NCBI GenBank assembly: GCA_029194535.1
Contig: JARFXR010000001.1
Coordinates: 62,001-126,000, forward strand
Direction: 5' to 3'
Length of the DNA: 64,000 nucleotides
Origin: Nitrospira sp.
GTDB taxonomy: Bacteria; Nitrospirota; Nitrospiria; Nitrospirales; Nitrospiraceae
The notes below the pieces were generated by a model. That model worked only from the letters and a program-made list of their open reading frames with translations, was not told where the DNA came from and made no database searches. Position numbers and translations under genes: made by a program. Positions 34,286 to 43,480 of this stretch are shown piece after piece; the first letter of the stretch is position 1; every line of letters begins with the position of its first letter.

Positions 34286-36112
34286 ATGAACAGAAAAGTC
34301 TCGTTTTCCATTTGGTACGTCTTTCTCGCGATCTGGGCCGTCATTCTCCTGCACGATTTTATTTCGACGCTGAACAAGATCGAAGAGATTCCCTACAGCC
34401 GGTTCAAGACGCTGGTCGCCGAGAACAACGTCACCGAAGTCGCCGTCAGCGCCCAAACCATCACCGGCAAGTTGAAACCGGTGGGAGAGACCAAGGGAGA
34501 ATCGAAAGAAGCGGCAAGGGAGCCGCAGCTCTTCACGACCATCCGGATCGAGGATCCCGACTTGGTGCGGGACCTCAGCGGACACGGGGTCACGGTCACC
34601 GGAGTCATCGAGTCCACGTTTCTGCGTGACCTCCTCTCGTGGATCTTGCCCGCGCTCGTGTTCGTCGGCATCTGGTTCTTCTTCATCCAACGGCTAGGCC
34701 AGGCACAGGGCGGCTTCATGAGGGTGGGGCAGTCGAAGGCCAAGATCTACATGGAGAAGGACATCAAAGTAACGTTCGCCGACGTGGCCGGTGTGGACGA
34801 GGCCAAGGAAGAACTGCGGGAAGTCGTGGAATTCCTCAAGACGCCGGAGAAGTTCACCAAGCTCGGCGGCAAGATTCCGAAAGGTATCTTGTTGGTTGGT
34901 CCACCCGGCACGGGCAAGACCTTGCTGGCCCGGGCCGTCGCAGGCGAGTCCGGCGTGCCGTTTTTCAGTATCAGCGGCTCGGAATTCGTCGAGATGTTCG
35001 TGGGGGTCGGGGCGGCCCGCGTGCGCGACCTCTTCGAGCAGGCCAAGAGCAAGGCGCCCTGCATCATCTTCATCGACGAGTTGGACGCCCTCGGCAAGGC
35101 GAGGGGAATGGGGCCGATGGCGCACGAGGAGCGCGAACAGACGCTCAACCAACTGCTGGTCGAGATGGACGGCTTCGACCCGCGCATCGGCGTCATCCTC
35201 ATGGCCGCCACCAATCGTCCGGAAATTCTCGATCCCGCGCTGCTCCGAGCCGGACGATTCGACCGGCACGTCCTCGTGGACCGGCCGGACAAGAACGGCC
35301 GGCTCGCCATTCTCAAGGTCCACGCGCGGTCGGTTGCGCTGGGACCGGACGCCGACCTCGGAATCATCGCCGGCATGACACCGGGGTTTTCCGGCGCAGA
35401 CCTCGCCAACGTAATCAACGAATCCGCCCTCCTGGCCGTCCGGCGGGGGAAAGACCGCGTCGGGAGCGAAGAATTGCAGGAAGCCGTCGAGCGTGTGATC
35501 GCAGGCCTGGAGAAGAAAAACCGCGTCCTGAACAAGATGGAGAAGGAACGGGTCGCCTATCATGAAACGGGACATGCGTTGGTCGCGCTGTCCATCCCGG
35601 GATCCGATCAGGTACAGAAGATCTCGATTATTCCTCGCGGAATCTCCGCGCTCGGCTATACCCTCCAACTCCCGACCGAGGACCGCTTCCTCATGGCCAA
35701 GTCTGAATTGGAGAACAAGATCGCGGTTCTCCTCGGCGGTCGGACCGCCGAGGAGTTGATTTTCGGCGAGGCCTCCACCGGCGCGCAGAACGATCTGTTG
35801 AAGGCAACCGACATCGCAAAAAGCATGGTGAAGGCCTACGGCATGAGCGAGAAGATCGGCACAGTGACCCTCGAACAGGAGCGGCAGCCTCAATTCATGC
35901 AGATCCAGAGTCCTGCCGAAAAGGGCGACTATTCGGAAGAAACCGCCAGGGAAATTGATTGCGAAGTCCGGCGGATTATTGATGGAGAGTATGAGCGGGT
36001 GAAACGGCTTCTCGCCGAGAAAAAGGCTGCCCTGGAAGAAGGGGCCAAGCTTCTGCTGGAGCGGGAGGTCATCACCGGAGAGCAATTGAAAGCCATCATG
36101 GACAATCGGTAA
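34286..36112 (+). CDS. ftsH: Membrane ATP-dependent zinc metalloprotease
   Basis: A 608-residue FtsH. I use the ATG at 34286, six bases after AAGGAG. Two transmembrane helices (about 8-28 and 115-135) flank a small periplasmic domain; the AAA domain has [27 protein letters not shown] and the second-region-of-homology arginines; the protease domain has HETGH, the zinc-binding motif. It degrades misfolded membrane proteins and some regulators as a hexamer. The C-terminus is short, as in many non-proteobacterial homologues. No operon partner is evident. Confidence 0.95.
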   Translation: MNRKVSFSIWYVFLAIWAVILLHDFISTLNKIEEIPYSRFKTLVAENNVTEVAVSAQTITGKLKPVGETKGESKEAAREPQLFTTIRIEDPDLVRDLSGHGVTVTGVIESTFLRDLLSWILPALVFVGIWFFFIQRLGQAQGGFMRVGQSKAKIYMEKDIKVTFADVAGVDEAKEELREVVEFLKTPEKFTKLGGKIPKGILLVGPPGTGKTLLARAVAGESGVPFFSISGSEFVEMFVGVGAARVRDLFEQAKSKAPCIIFIDELDALGKARGMGPMAHEEREQTLNQLLVEMDGFDPRIGVILMAATNRPEILDPALLRAGRFDRHVLVDRPDKNGRLAILKVHARSVALGPDADLGIIAGMTPGFSGADLANVINESALLAVRRGKDRVGSEELQEAVERVIAGLEKKNRVLNKMEKERVAYHETGHALVALSIPGSDQVQKISIIPRGISALGYTLQLPTEDRFLMAKSELENKIAVLLGGRTAEELIFGEASTGAQNDLLKATDIAKSMVKAYGMSEKIGTVTLEQERQPQFMQIQSPAEKGDYSEETAREIDCEVRRIIDGEYERVKRLLAEKKAALEEGAKLLLEREVITGEQLKAIMDNR

Positions 36113-36366
36113 ACGCGCCGCGGATTCCGCAGCGTACCGATGAGCTGGCACACCTCCGTTTGAGCCCGCGATCAATCAGTCTCAGCCGAGCCAAGACGGA
36201 AGCACAGGGGATGGCGTCCTCGAACCGGCCGGTGCGAGGCGCGCTCGGTCCTTGAGGATCGCTCGGGAATCACGTATGGTCTCGACGCGAATCTCTGAAC
36301 GTGAGCCGGCACGGCGGCGGCAACCGTTGACGACCTGTCATGGCTCCAATGCGTAACTGATTGCTG

Positions 36367-36855
36367 ATGTCCGTTCTGTCGTTGACTCTCATCTCCCTGC
36401 ACATCGGCGCCGCCGTAACATGGATCGGCGGCATGCTGTTCCTGTCGTTGGTCCTGGCACCGCTGTTGCGGCAGGCCGACGACCCGTCCTCCGTCAAGGT
36501 CTTGTTCGGCGCGGCCGCCCGCCGCTTTCGCCTCGTCGTCCGACTGGCGATCGTCGTCCTGATCGGGACCGGTCCGCTGCTGCTGGAAGCCAGAGGGCTC
36601 TCCATCACGGAGCCGTCCTCGTGGCCGATCGTTCTCTGGGTGAAGCTGACGCTCGTCGGCCTGCTCCTTCTGTTCACACTGTTGCATGACCTCCTCGTCG
36701 GCCCGCGCGTCCTTCGCATCGGCTCGCAACCGACTGCAGCCTGGACGGCGCAGGATCGGTTCTTGCTGAGCGCATCCAGGCTGGTTCCGCGTCTTGCCCT
36801 CCTGACCGCGCTCGCGGTGCTGGTCGCCGCCGCCCTCTTGGCCCGCAGCAGCTAG
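36367..36855 (+). CDS. CopD-like four-helix membrane protein
   Basis: A 162-residue protein with four predicted transmembrane helices and conserved His residues in the first (LHIGAAVTWIGGMLFLSLVLAP) and third (FTLLHDLLVGPRV). The pattern resembles the CopD/DUF4149-type copper-resistance or haem-handling membrane family. I chose ATG 36367 over TTG 36361. Its stop overlaps the convergent CcdA gene by four bases. Copper import is only a family-level guess. Confidence 0.65.
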   Translation: MSVLSLTLISLHIGAAVTWIGGMLFLSLVLAPLLRQADDPSSVKVLFGAAARRFRLVVRLAIVVLIGTGPLLLEARGLSITEPSSWPIVLWVKLTLVGLLLLFTLLHDLLVGPRVLRIGSQPTAAWTAQDRFLLSASRLVPRLALLTALAVLVAAALLARSS

Positions 36856-37616
36856 CCCGGCGGGCCGTCCTCCAGATCCACCGCCACGCCGATCCCGTAC
36901 CGTTCGAAGAAGGCGGTCACGTTCGAGAAGGCATCGGCGTACAGCACCCCTCCGAGCACGATGAGGACAATGCCGCTTGCTTTCGACAGCAGGCTTGCCC
37001 AGGGTCCCGCCTGCTTCAGATAGGCGAGACAACGGTCCAATCCTAGCGCCGCCGCCAGCAGCGGCAACCCCAGTCCCAGCGCGTAGAAGGCCAGCAACGT
37101 CACACCGTCGGCCAGGGTGTCGGCCGTGGCGGCATACAGCAGCAGGGTGCCGAGAATCGGACCGACACAGGGTGTCCAACCCGCGGCGAACGTGGCGCCG
37201 ATCAACCATGACCCCAGAAAACCGACCGGAGGGCGGCGCAGATGGACACGTTTCTCCACCATGAGGAACCCGAGCCGCACGAGCCCCGTCACTTGCAGGC
37301 CGAACAGGATCATGATCACCGCGCCGATCTTTCTGATGAGGGCTTGATAGTCGGCCAGGAGCTGCCCGAGGAAGCTGGCCGACGCTCCGAACGCGATGAA
37401 GATCGCCGAGAATCCGCCGATGAAGCAAAGCGCATTGCCGAGGATCGTCCTGCGCCGGATCCGGCGCTCGAGCGGGGCTGACAGTTGATCCAGCGACAGT
37501 CCGGTGATCACCATGACATAGGAGGGCACGAGGGGAAGGATGCAGGGCGAAACGAACGAAACCAAGCCCGCGAGAAAGGCCGTCAGCAAGGACGTATGTG
37601 GCAGAGTCTCCAGCAT
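36852..37616 (-). CDS. ccdA: CcdA-type thiol-disulfide transmembrane protein
   Basis: A 254-residue protein with six or seven hydrophobic helices. CcdA/DsbD-beta hallmarks are present: SPCILPLVPSY (first redox Cys) and the GWTPCVGPILG segment (second redox Cys). It passes electrons from cytoplasmic thioredoxin to periplasmic thioredoxin-like proteins for cytochrome c maturation. The next gene on this strand's upstream side, at 37682-38204, is a TlpA-type thioredoxin that is now frameshifted, which leaves this CcdA without its adjacent partner. Confidence 0.9.
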   Translation of the reverse strand: MLETLPHTSLLTAFLAGLVSFVSPCILPLVPSYVMVITGLSLDQLSAPLERRIRRRTILGNALCFIGGFSAIFIAFGASASFLGQLLADYQALIRKIGAVIMILFGLQVTGLVRLGFLMVEKRVHLRRPPVGFLGSWLIGATFAAGWTPCVGPILGTLLLYAATADTLADGVTLLAFYALGLGLPLLAAALGLDRCLAYLKQAGPWASLLSKASGIVLIVLGGVLYADAFSNVTAFFERYGIGVAVDLEDGPPG

Positions 37617-37681
37617 GGCGACGGTTCCGGTTTCAGTACGCGGCGGAAGAGAGTCTGCTCTCCCGCCGTCGAGGGGTCACG

Positions 37682-38204
37682 TCATCCTTTGAGCGTCGAG
37701 AGAAACTCGCGAAACTGAGGGTTCTGGAGTATCCCGCCTCCACGGTGGACCAACACAATGTCGCCACGGACATCCAGCAACACGTAGGTCGGCGTAGCGT
37801 TGACCTTGAAGGCCTGAGCCGTCCAACGGTCTTCATCGTAGGCCGTCGGAAAGACGAAGGTGGCGGGACGTTCTTTCACGAAGGCTTCGACGTGGCTCCT
37901 CGTGTCGGCAAACCCGATCGACACGACCCGGAGAGCGTTCGGCTTGTCCCGCTCGTAAAACGTCGCGAGGGCCGGTAGTTCACGCTGACATACCTTGCAC
38001 CAGGGAGCCCAGAAAACCAGTAGCGCCGGCTGTACCTCTGAGTGAGGCGTGGCTGTAGGCCTCTCCCGACAGAGTCACCAGTTCGAAGGCCGGCGCGGCG
38101 CTCGACGCCGCGTCGGCGGCCGGCGCCCCCGTTCCGACACCGAATCCCGCCGGGACGGCCAGCACGATCACGAGACCAAGCATGGCTGCGGTGACGCGAG
38201 ACAT
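37682..38204 (-). pseudogene. TlpA/ResA-type periplasmic thioredoxin with a frameshift
   Basis: Two overlapping frames together make one thioredoxin-fold protein. Frame one (from ATG 38204) encodes a signal peptide and SGEAYSHASLRG; near 38040 it runs into a premature stop. The other frame continues as ALLVFWAPWCKVCQRELPALATFYERD, with the CxxC active site, then NATPTYVLLDVRG and a normal end at 37682. One extra base in the ACAGCCGGCG stretch would explain it. It is either a true frameshift or a sequencing error. An AGGAGG site precedes the start. Confidence 0.75.
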
Positions 38205-38222
38205 GATTGCGGTCCTCCTTTG

Positions 38223-38432
38223 TTAGCCCACATTATTCATGACGGTTCGTGACGAAATCGCCAAGACGCCAAGCGAGATGGGCGCGCGGAGCGCCGAGGC
38301 ATACTTGAAACAGTATGTTGAGGTCGCGAGGCGCGAGCCTGCCCGCCAGCATGCGTTCGAGGCCGCATGCTGGCTAGTCGCAGCGGCGTATCGGCGGTTG
38401 CAGTAGAAGCGCTCATGAATAATGTGGGTTAA
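38223..38432. mobile_element. 210-bp MITE-like element with 20-bp terminal inverted repeats
   Basis: TTAGCCCACATTATTCATGA (38223-38242) is the inverse of TCATGAATAATGTGGGTTAA (38413-38432) except for one base. It has no ORF. Inside are further stems: CATACT/AGTATG and GCCAGCATGCG/CGCATGCTGGC. Its right end supplies the TAA stop of the dsrE-like gene. It separates that gene from the thioredoxin pseudogene and could also act as a terminator. Confidence 0.75.
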
Positions 38433-38902
38433 GGCTTGATGTACAGGTAGCCTTCTTTTTGAAGATCCGCGATCCGTTTGACGGCAACCGGGTGCAACGT
38501 CGCGACAAATCCTTTCGCCAAGTTGTCGATCGTCTTCCCGAAGGCCTTCATGGACACCTGGCACATCTCAGCCTTGGCGCCCTTTTCGATGATTTGGCCG
38601 AACCGCTTCGTCATCTCGGCATCCATGTTGTCCTTCTCGAACAGCTCGAGCGCGGGGCCGTGGACGACCAGCTCCACATCGATCTTGTCCGGGCCTCCTT
38701 CCGCATCGATGTGTTTGTTGATGAGCGCCAGTGCGTATTTCGCGACCTCCGGATCCTTCCCGTCGACGTGGTACAGCACCTTGACCCTTTCATTGGGAAC
38801 TCCATCCGCGGCGTGAGACGGATTCGACCAGCCCGCCAGAATGCCGATGGCAAACAGCGTCAGCGCGAGTCCCGGTACCTGCATGATCGATGGCATCTTC
38901 AT
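38429..38902 (-). CDS. Exported DsrE-family protein
   Basis: A 157-residue protein from ATG 38902, behind an AGGAGG site. A signal peptide (ALTLFAIGILAGWSNPSHA) precedes a DsrE/DsrF-like domain (VKVLYHVDGKDPEVAKYALALINKHI, VELVVHGPALELF) with a single Cys in EMCQVSMKAFG, at the position used for sulfur transfer in this superfamily. It probably handles sulfane sulfur in the periplasm. The stop codon lies in the terminal repeat of a MITE, so the native C-terminus may have changed slightly. A perfect palindrome lies 105 bp upstream. Confidence 0.82.
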   Translation of the reverse strand: MKMPSIMQVPGLALTLFAIGILAGWSNPSHAADGVPNERVKVLYHVDGKDPEVAKYALALINKHIDAEGGPDKIDVELVVHGPALELFEKDNMDAEMTKRFGQIIEKGAKAEMCQVSMKAFGKTIDNLAKGFVATLHPVAVKRIADLQKEGYLYIKP

Positions 38903-39008
38903 GGGTTCCTCCTTGTGATGAACGGCCTGTTGCAAGGCTTCTGAGCACAGCCTATCCATTCAACGGCCGGACCGGCAGAGGAGAGATCCCCGGCGCTGCC
39001 GCCTTTTC

Positions 39009-39028
39009 TTCCCCTACCGATAGGGGAA
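39009..39028. promoter_or_regulatory. Perfect 20-bp palindrome, candidate NarL-type regulator site
   Basis: TTCCCCTA-CCGA-TAGGGGAA has eight-base arms and a four-base centre. It sits upstream of the exported DsrE gene and only 8 bp beyond the 3' end of a NarL-type regulator gene. The TACC..TAGGG core is similar to heptamer pairs bound by NarL-like proteins. A looser relative, CACCCTAGGGGTAG, is at 57781-57794 upstream of another receiver gene. Confidence 0.5.
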
Positions 39029-39035
39029 AACGCCT

Positions 39036-39698
39036 CTATTTGTTGGGAAGTCGCTGGGTGAAGTATCTCGCCGCCTGCGTGCGGCGCGTGACGTGGAGCT
39101 TCTGGAAGATATGACCGAGATAGTTGCCGACCGTCTTGTCGCTCAGCGAAAGCGAGGCGGCGATTTCCTTGTTGGTCAGCCCTTCGGCCACCAGCGCCAA
39201 GACCCGCTGCTCCTGGGGCGAGAGGGGATCCCGCTGGTCTGCGGCGGTCCCGCCCGTCATCGTTTGCACATGGGCCAGCACCCGCTGCGTCGCGCCGCGA
39301 TCCAGAATCGATTGACCGCCGGCCACCATCTTCACCGCATTGATCAGGTGATCGCCGCTGACCTCCTTGAGGAGAAATCCACCGGCTCCGGCCAAGATCG
39401 TCGCCAGCACTGCGTTGTCGTCCGCAAAGGAGGTCAAAAACAGCACGGCGATGTCCGGCTGCGCCGCGCGGATCGATCGGCAGGCTTCGATTCCGCTGCC
39501 GTCCGGCAGGCGTACATCCATCAGCGCGATATCCGGTTTGAGCCGCAGGGCCTCAGTGACCGCGCCGGCCACGGTACCCGCTTCTCCGACGACATCGAAT
39601 CCTCCGGCTTCGGTAAACAGCGTGCGCAGGCCGATGCGCAACACCTCATGGTCGTCCACCAGCAACAGCCGGATCGTCTTGGCCTCAGGCCGACGCAT
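39036..39698 (-). CDS. NarL/FixJ-family response regulator
   Basis: A 220-residue regulator from ATG 39698; a longer frame to 39857 lies in the kinase gene. The receiver has LLVDDHEVLR, IALMDVRLPDG with the phospho-Asp, and FLLKEVSG with the Lys; the LuxR-type output domain follows (LSPQEQRVLALVAEGLTNKEIAASLSLSDKTV). Its start overlaps the end of the kinase gene by 14 bp, so they form one operon. Context of stress, cytochrome and sulfur genes suggests control of a low-oxygen or oxidative stress response. Confidence 0.92.
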   Translation of the reverse strand: MRRPEAKTIRLLLVDDHEVLRIGLRTLFTEAGGFDVVGEAGTVAGAVTEALRLKPDIALMDVRLPDGSGIEACRSIRAAQPDIAVLFLTSFADDNAVLATILAGAGGFLLKEVSGDHLINAVKMVAGGQSILDRGATQRVLAHVQTMTGGTAADQRDPLSPQEQRVLALVAEGLTNKEIAASLSLSDKTVGNYLGHIFQKLHVTRRTQAARYFTQRLPNK

Positions 39699-41139
39699 GC
39701 GACGCCTCGTGATCAGGCAGATCGAAAATGATGCGCGTCCCGCGATCCGGCTCAGAGAGGATATCGAACCTTCCTTTGAGCGCCCTGGCGCGGGCCGCCA
39801 TATTCTTGAGCCCGTGCCCCTGGTTAGGGGAAGCCGACGGCCGGCATCCCGTTCCATTGTCTTCCACGATCAGACGCACGTGGCCCGCATCCATGCAAAG
39901 CGACACCATGCCGGTTGTGGCTCCGGAGTGCCGCAGACTGTTGCTCACGGCCTCCCGGGCGACTGCCAACAGATGCGCCGCCTGTTCGGGGGTGACCAAG
40001 TCGGCCGCGGCCGGATCGATCGCCAACCGGAAGAGCGGATGCGCCGGGCCCGCCATACTCCGTACCAAGGAACCGAATGCGGTTTCCAACTCGCGTCCGT
40101 TGAGGATCGGCTGCTCCAGTCCGACCAGATACCCTCTCAAGTCGCGGATGACGAGTGTGAGATCGGCGATGGCTGATCCCAACAGGCCGACGACGTCGCC
40201 GGCGCGCTCCGTCACGAACCGCTGGCACCGTTCGAGACTCAAGGTGACCGCATAGAGCGATTGGATGATGCCGTCATGAAGATTCTGGGCGATCCGTTCC
40301 CGATCCTCGAGACTGCGCCGGAGGTCTTGATCACTTTCCCGCAGCGCTCGCTGGACCAACGTCGTATGTTCCAAAGACCGGTTCAGATCCGAGATCGTGC
40401 GGAGGTAGCCGCGCCCCACCTCCCCTAATACGAGCAGATACGCAGCCAGGCGCAGGCCGTGCCAGAACCACCAGCGGCCGTCCCACGGAATCGAGTACAT
40501 GAACATCAGTTCCGCCATCCCGAACAGACCCGCCAGGGAGGCCAGTACCAGATCCGCTCTGTCGGCCGATTGCCGATAATCCCACAGCAATCGCGCCGAA
40601 GCCGCGAGAAAGAAGAGACAGGCGAAACTTTGCGGCGCCACCGCCGTCGGGGTAAATTCCCCGTTCCGAATCATTTCGGGAATCCGATCGGGATACGCAA
40701 TCGTCAATATCCCGAAGAGCGTTGCGCCGGCCGTGATGCCCCAGGGCAGCCAGGCTCGTCCCGACTCGTCGTGATCGGGCCGACGACGACCGAGCATCAC
40801 GAATCCCGCGCTGCCGATCAGACTGGCCATGTTCCGCAGTACGACGAATCCGTCGCCCGGCTGCGCCGCCGCGTGAAACAACTCCAGGATGCCCATGCCG
40901 AGGAACCCCGCCGCCGGAGCACGCAACCGACGACCGGCACGTTCATCGTGCTTCTGCAGCAGCATGACCGCCATGGCGATGGAGGCCAGTCCGCCGAGCG
41001 CTTCCATGGTCGAGTGGAGCGGCATCTGATGCCAGCGCCACTCGGGCCATTCGGCCTGCAACACTCCGGTCAGTACGAAGAGACAGAGAAATGAACCGAC
41101 GAGCGCGAGCGCCAGAAGGAGTGGCGAGGTGGTCCGCAT
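39685..41139 (-). CDS. Membrane sensor histidine kinase, HisKA_3 type
   Basis: A 484-residue kinase. I use the ATG at 41139; GTG and TTG codons 7 and 12 bases upstream are alternatives. About seven hydrophobic helices fill residues 5-255, then a short coiled coil leads to the phosphoacceptor segment ERIAQNLHDGIIQSLYAVTLSLE and a HATPase domain with EAVSNSLRHSGA, DNGTGC and GHGLKNMAARA. HisKA_3 kinases pair with NarL-type regulators, such as the one overlapping its 3' end. The integral-membrane sensor has no family I can name. Confidence 0.9.
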   Translation of the reverse strand: MRTTSPLLLALALVGSFLCLFVLTGVLQAEWPEWRWHQMPLHSTMEALGGLASIAMAVMLLQKHDERAGRRLRAPAAGFLGMGILELFHAAAQPGDGFVVLRNMASLIGSAGFVMLGRRRPDHDESGRAWLPWGITAGATLFGILTIAYPDRIPEMIRNGEFTPTAVAPQSFACLFFLAASARLLWDYRQSADRADLVLASLAGLFGMAELMFMYSIPWDGRWWFWHGLRLAAYLLVLGEVGRGYLRTISDLNRSLEHTTLVQRALRESDQDLRRSLEDRERIAQNLHDGIIQSLYAVTLSLERCQRFVTERAGDVVGLLGSAIADLTLVIRDLRGYLVGLEQPILNGRELETAFGSLVRSMAGPAHPLFRLAIDPAAADLVTPEQAAHLLAVAREAVSNSLRHSGATTGMVSLCMDAGHVRLIVEDNGTGCRPSASPNQGHGLKNMAARARALKGRFDILSEPDRGTRIIFDLPDHEASHASA

Positions 41140-41368
41140 CCTGCTCACCAAGCAACGTCGATGACCGGCATGCCATAGTAGCGAATCTCACGGACGTTAA
41201 TAAACACCTCCCATTCCAATCAATCTCCCACAGGCAGAGCCGGGCGGCGGCTCAGTCCATGAGCAATTGCCTATTCCCTACACGATTCCTATGATGATAA
41301 GAGAATCGGACCTGTACAGGATCTCCGGCAAGGACCGGTCATAGCGGCACAGTCACGGACCTCTCAAC

Positions 41369-42601
41369 ATGCCACAATCGACGCGCGGCTCCGGCCCCTT
41401 CCTACTCACCGTCAACGGAGGCTCCTCCAGTCTCAGGGCCGCCTTGTTTCGAAGCGAGAACCCTCCGGTCCCGACGGTACGTTGCTTGGTCAGCCGGATC
41501 GGATTACCGGACAGCGGGATGGTGATCACTCCCGCCGCGACCGGGGAGTCGGAGCACCGAACGGTCGCCGTGCCCGATCATGCAACCGGTGCAGAATTGC
41601 TCATGCAATGGCTGGAGCAGACCGTCGGCCTCACCCATCTACACGCCGTCGGCCATCGGGTCGTCCATGGCGGCTTGACCTACAGCCGGCCCGAACGTGT
41701 GACGCCGGGCATGCTGGCGGAGTTGCGGCGGATCAGCCCGTACGACCCGGAGCACCTGCCGTCGGAAATCTCCTTGATTGAAACCATCGGCCGACAATGT
41801 CCGCACCTCACCCAGGTGGCCTGTTTCGACACGGCGTTCCATCACGGCCTGCCCCGCGTGGCGTCCCTGTTGCCCATCCCGCGCCGCTATGCCGCGCAGG
41901 GGCTGCGCCGATACGGATTTCACGGCCTGTCCTGCGCTTTTCTGATGCGAGAGGTGGCTCGGATCGGGAAAGCCGGAGAAGCCGACGGCCGAGTCATACT
42001 AGCCCATCTCGGCAACGGAGCCAGCCTGACGGCGGTGCATCGGGGCAGGAGCGTGGAGACCACCATGGGGTTTACACCGACCTCGGGTCTGCCGATGAGC
42101 CGACGCTCGGGCGACCTGGACCCCGGAATCGTTGCCTACCTGGCTCGAACGGAAGGCATGGACGTGGAACGGTTCCACCGGATGGTCAACAGAGAATCCG
42201 GCCTGCTCGGCCTGTCCGAATTGAGTCCGGACATGCGCGACTTGCTGGCGCAGGAAACCGGCGATCCCAGAGCCGCCGAAGCGGTCGCGCTGTTCTGTTA
42301 CCATGCCAAGAAGGGAATCGGAGCCCTGGCCGCGACATTGGGCGGATTGGACACCCTGGTCTTCAGCGGCGGCATCGGCGAACATGCGGGACCGGTTCGC
42401 GCGCGGATCTGCGAGGGCATGGAGTTCTTGGGGATCACGATCGATCCGCAGCGGAACCGCGCCGGCAAACCGGTGCTGTCGAGGCCGGACGGGCAGGTGA
42501 CCGTTCGACTGATTCCCACCGACGAGGAGAGTGAGATTGCCCGGTCGGTCTACGAACTGCTGGGCGGCGATTCACCGGGAAATTGCGCGGCATCCCGATG
42601 A
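41369..42601 (+). CDS. ackA: Acetate kinase
   Basis: A 410-residue enzyme of the ASKHA fold that interconverts acetyl phosphate and acetate with ADP/ATP. Visible signatures are VNGGSSSLRAALF (phosphate 1), HRVVHGG, FDTAFHH, RYGFHGLSCAFL, HLGNGASLTAVHRGRSVETTMGFTPTSGLPMSRRSGDLDPG and FSGGIGEHAG. No phosphotransacetylase gene is adjacent. In several bacteria such an isolated ackA sits with universal stress protein, Hsp20 and phosphoribosyltransferase genes in low-oxygen survival clusters, as in this region. Confidence 0.93.
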   Translation: MPQSTRGSGPFLLTVNGGSSSLRAALFRSENPPVPTVRCLVSRIGLPDSGMVITPAATGESEHRTVAVPDHATGAELLMQWLEQTVGLTHLHAVGHRVVHGGLTYSRPERVTPGMLAELRRISPYDPEHLPSEISLIETIGRQCPHLTQVACFDTAFHHGLPRVASLLPIPRRYAAQGLRRYGFHGLSCAFLMREVARIGKAGEADGRVILAHLGNGASLTAVHRGRSVETTMGFTPTSGLPMSRRSGDLDPGIVAYLARTEGMDVERFHRMVNRESGLLGLSELSPDMRDLLAQETGDPRAAEAVALFCYHAKKGIGALAATLGGLDTLVFSGGIGEHAGPVRARICEGMEFLGITIDPQRNRAGKPVLSRPDGQVTVRLIPTDEESEIARSVYELLGGDSPGNCAASR

Positions 42602-42707
42602 TCGGCGGCTGTGGCATCTTGCACCGGCGCCGCTCGCGAGCTTGGGGAATTTGACCCCACTGACTTTCCATCATCCTGAAACTACCCCACGAGTTCATCC
42701 TCCTCCT

Positions 42708-42721
42708 GGCACGACCGTCGC
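42708..42721 (+). promoter_or_regulatory. Sigma54-type promoter upstream of the DUF2892 gene
   Basis: CTGGCACGACCGTCGCAC carries GG (42708-42709), ten bases, then GC (42720-42721), with a full TGGCACG -24 block and T.GCA at -12. A start near 42733 gives a leader of about 60 nt before ATG 42794. OsmC and sulfite oxidase genes may be read from it too. Confidence 0.55.
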
Positions 42722-42793
42722 ACATGCCGACAGGATGAATCCTTCTGTTGCAGAGCGTCTCAGACTCAACAGGACATCACAAGGAGGTGCGAG

Positions 42794-43012
42794 ATGCCGT
42801 GCAATCTGGGAAAGGTCGAACGGTCCATCCGTCTTCTGATCGGCATTCTGCTGTTGGGAATCGGAGCCTTCGCCGGCTTGTCGCCGGTGGCGACGGGCGT
42901 CACGCTTGTCGCGGGCACCATCGCCTTGGTGACGGGAGCGATCAGCTTCTGCCCGCTGTGGGCACTGCTGGGTCTCAACACCTGTGCCGCTCATCCGGCG
43001 GCCAAGCGCTAG
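42794..43012 (+). CDS. DUF2892 small membrane protein
   Basis: A 72-residue protein of the same family as the one at 25468: MPCNLGKVERSIRLLIGILLLG, two hydrophobic helices and the FCPLWALLGLNTC motif. An AAGGAGG site lies just upstream. Cys residues at both ends may bind sulfur or metal. It heads a run with OsmC and a sulfite oxidase, matching the habit of this family to occur near sulfur genes. Confidence 0.85.
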   Translation: MPCNLGKVERSIRLLIGILLLGIGAFAGLSPVATGVTLVAGTIALVTGAISFCPLWALLGLNTCAAHPAAKR

Positions 43013-43063
43013 GGGAGCGGCCGCCTGCTCGCAACGGAGCACAAACGCGGCGCCATTCAGATC

Positions 43064-43480
43064 ATGAAACTACGCGCGACCTATCAGCGAGGCCTACAGT
43101 ACGAGATCACCAGCGGCCGTCATCATGTCGTGACGGATCAACCGGTGGCGGACGGAGGGGAGGACGCCGGCATGAGCCCGGTGGAGCTGTTCGTCGGATC
43201 CATGGCTGCTTGTGTCGCCTATTTTGTCGGACGATTCTGTGCGCGGCACGGGATTCCGCGAGAAGGATTGACGATCGAGGCCGAATGGGCGACGGACGAG
43301 AGACCGCACCGTGTCGGACGGATTGGGCTGTCTGTGCATCTCCCGCATCCCGTTCCGCCTGAATTGAAGGAGCGACTCCTCAAGACAGCGCATGGCTGCA
43401 CGGTGCATCAGTCGGTCGTGGTCACGCCCAAGCTCGACATCGAATTGATCCAATCAGGCCCCGGCGAGGCGAATGCATGA
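43064..43480 (+). CDS. OsmC/Ohr-family peroxide-detoxifying protein
   Basis: A 138-residue protein. The OsmC fold is indicated by SPVELFVGSMAACVAYFVGRFCARHG and LKTAHGCTVHQSV, which supply the two reactive cysteines (in MAACV and HGCTV) that reduce organic peroxides. Its stop overlaps the next start (ATGA), so it is translationally coupled with the sulfite oxidase gene. It is probably cytoplasmic. Confidence 0.88.
   Translation: MKLRATYQRGLQYEITSGRHHVVTDQPVADGGEDAGMSPVELFVGSMAACVAYFVGRFCARHGIPREGLTIEAEWATDERPHRVGRIGLSVHLPHPVPPELKERLLKTAHGCTVHQSVVVTPKLDIELIQSGPGEANA

Noticed and set aside
36304-36325. GGCACGGCGGCGGC before the CopD-like gene
   Set aside because: Spacing fits GG-N10-GC, but the -12 box lacks TTGC and the region is simply GC-rich.
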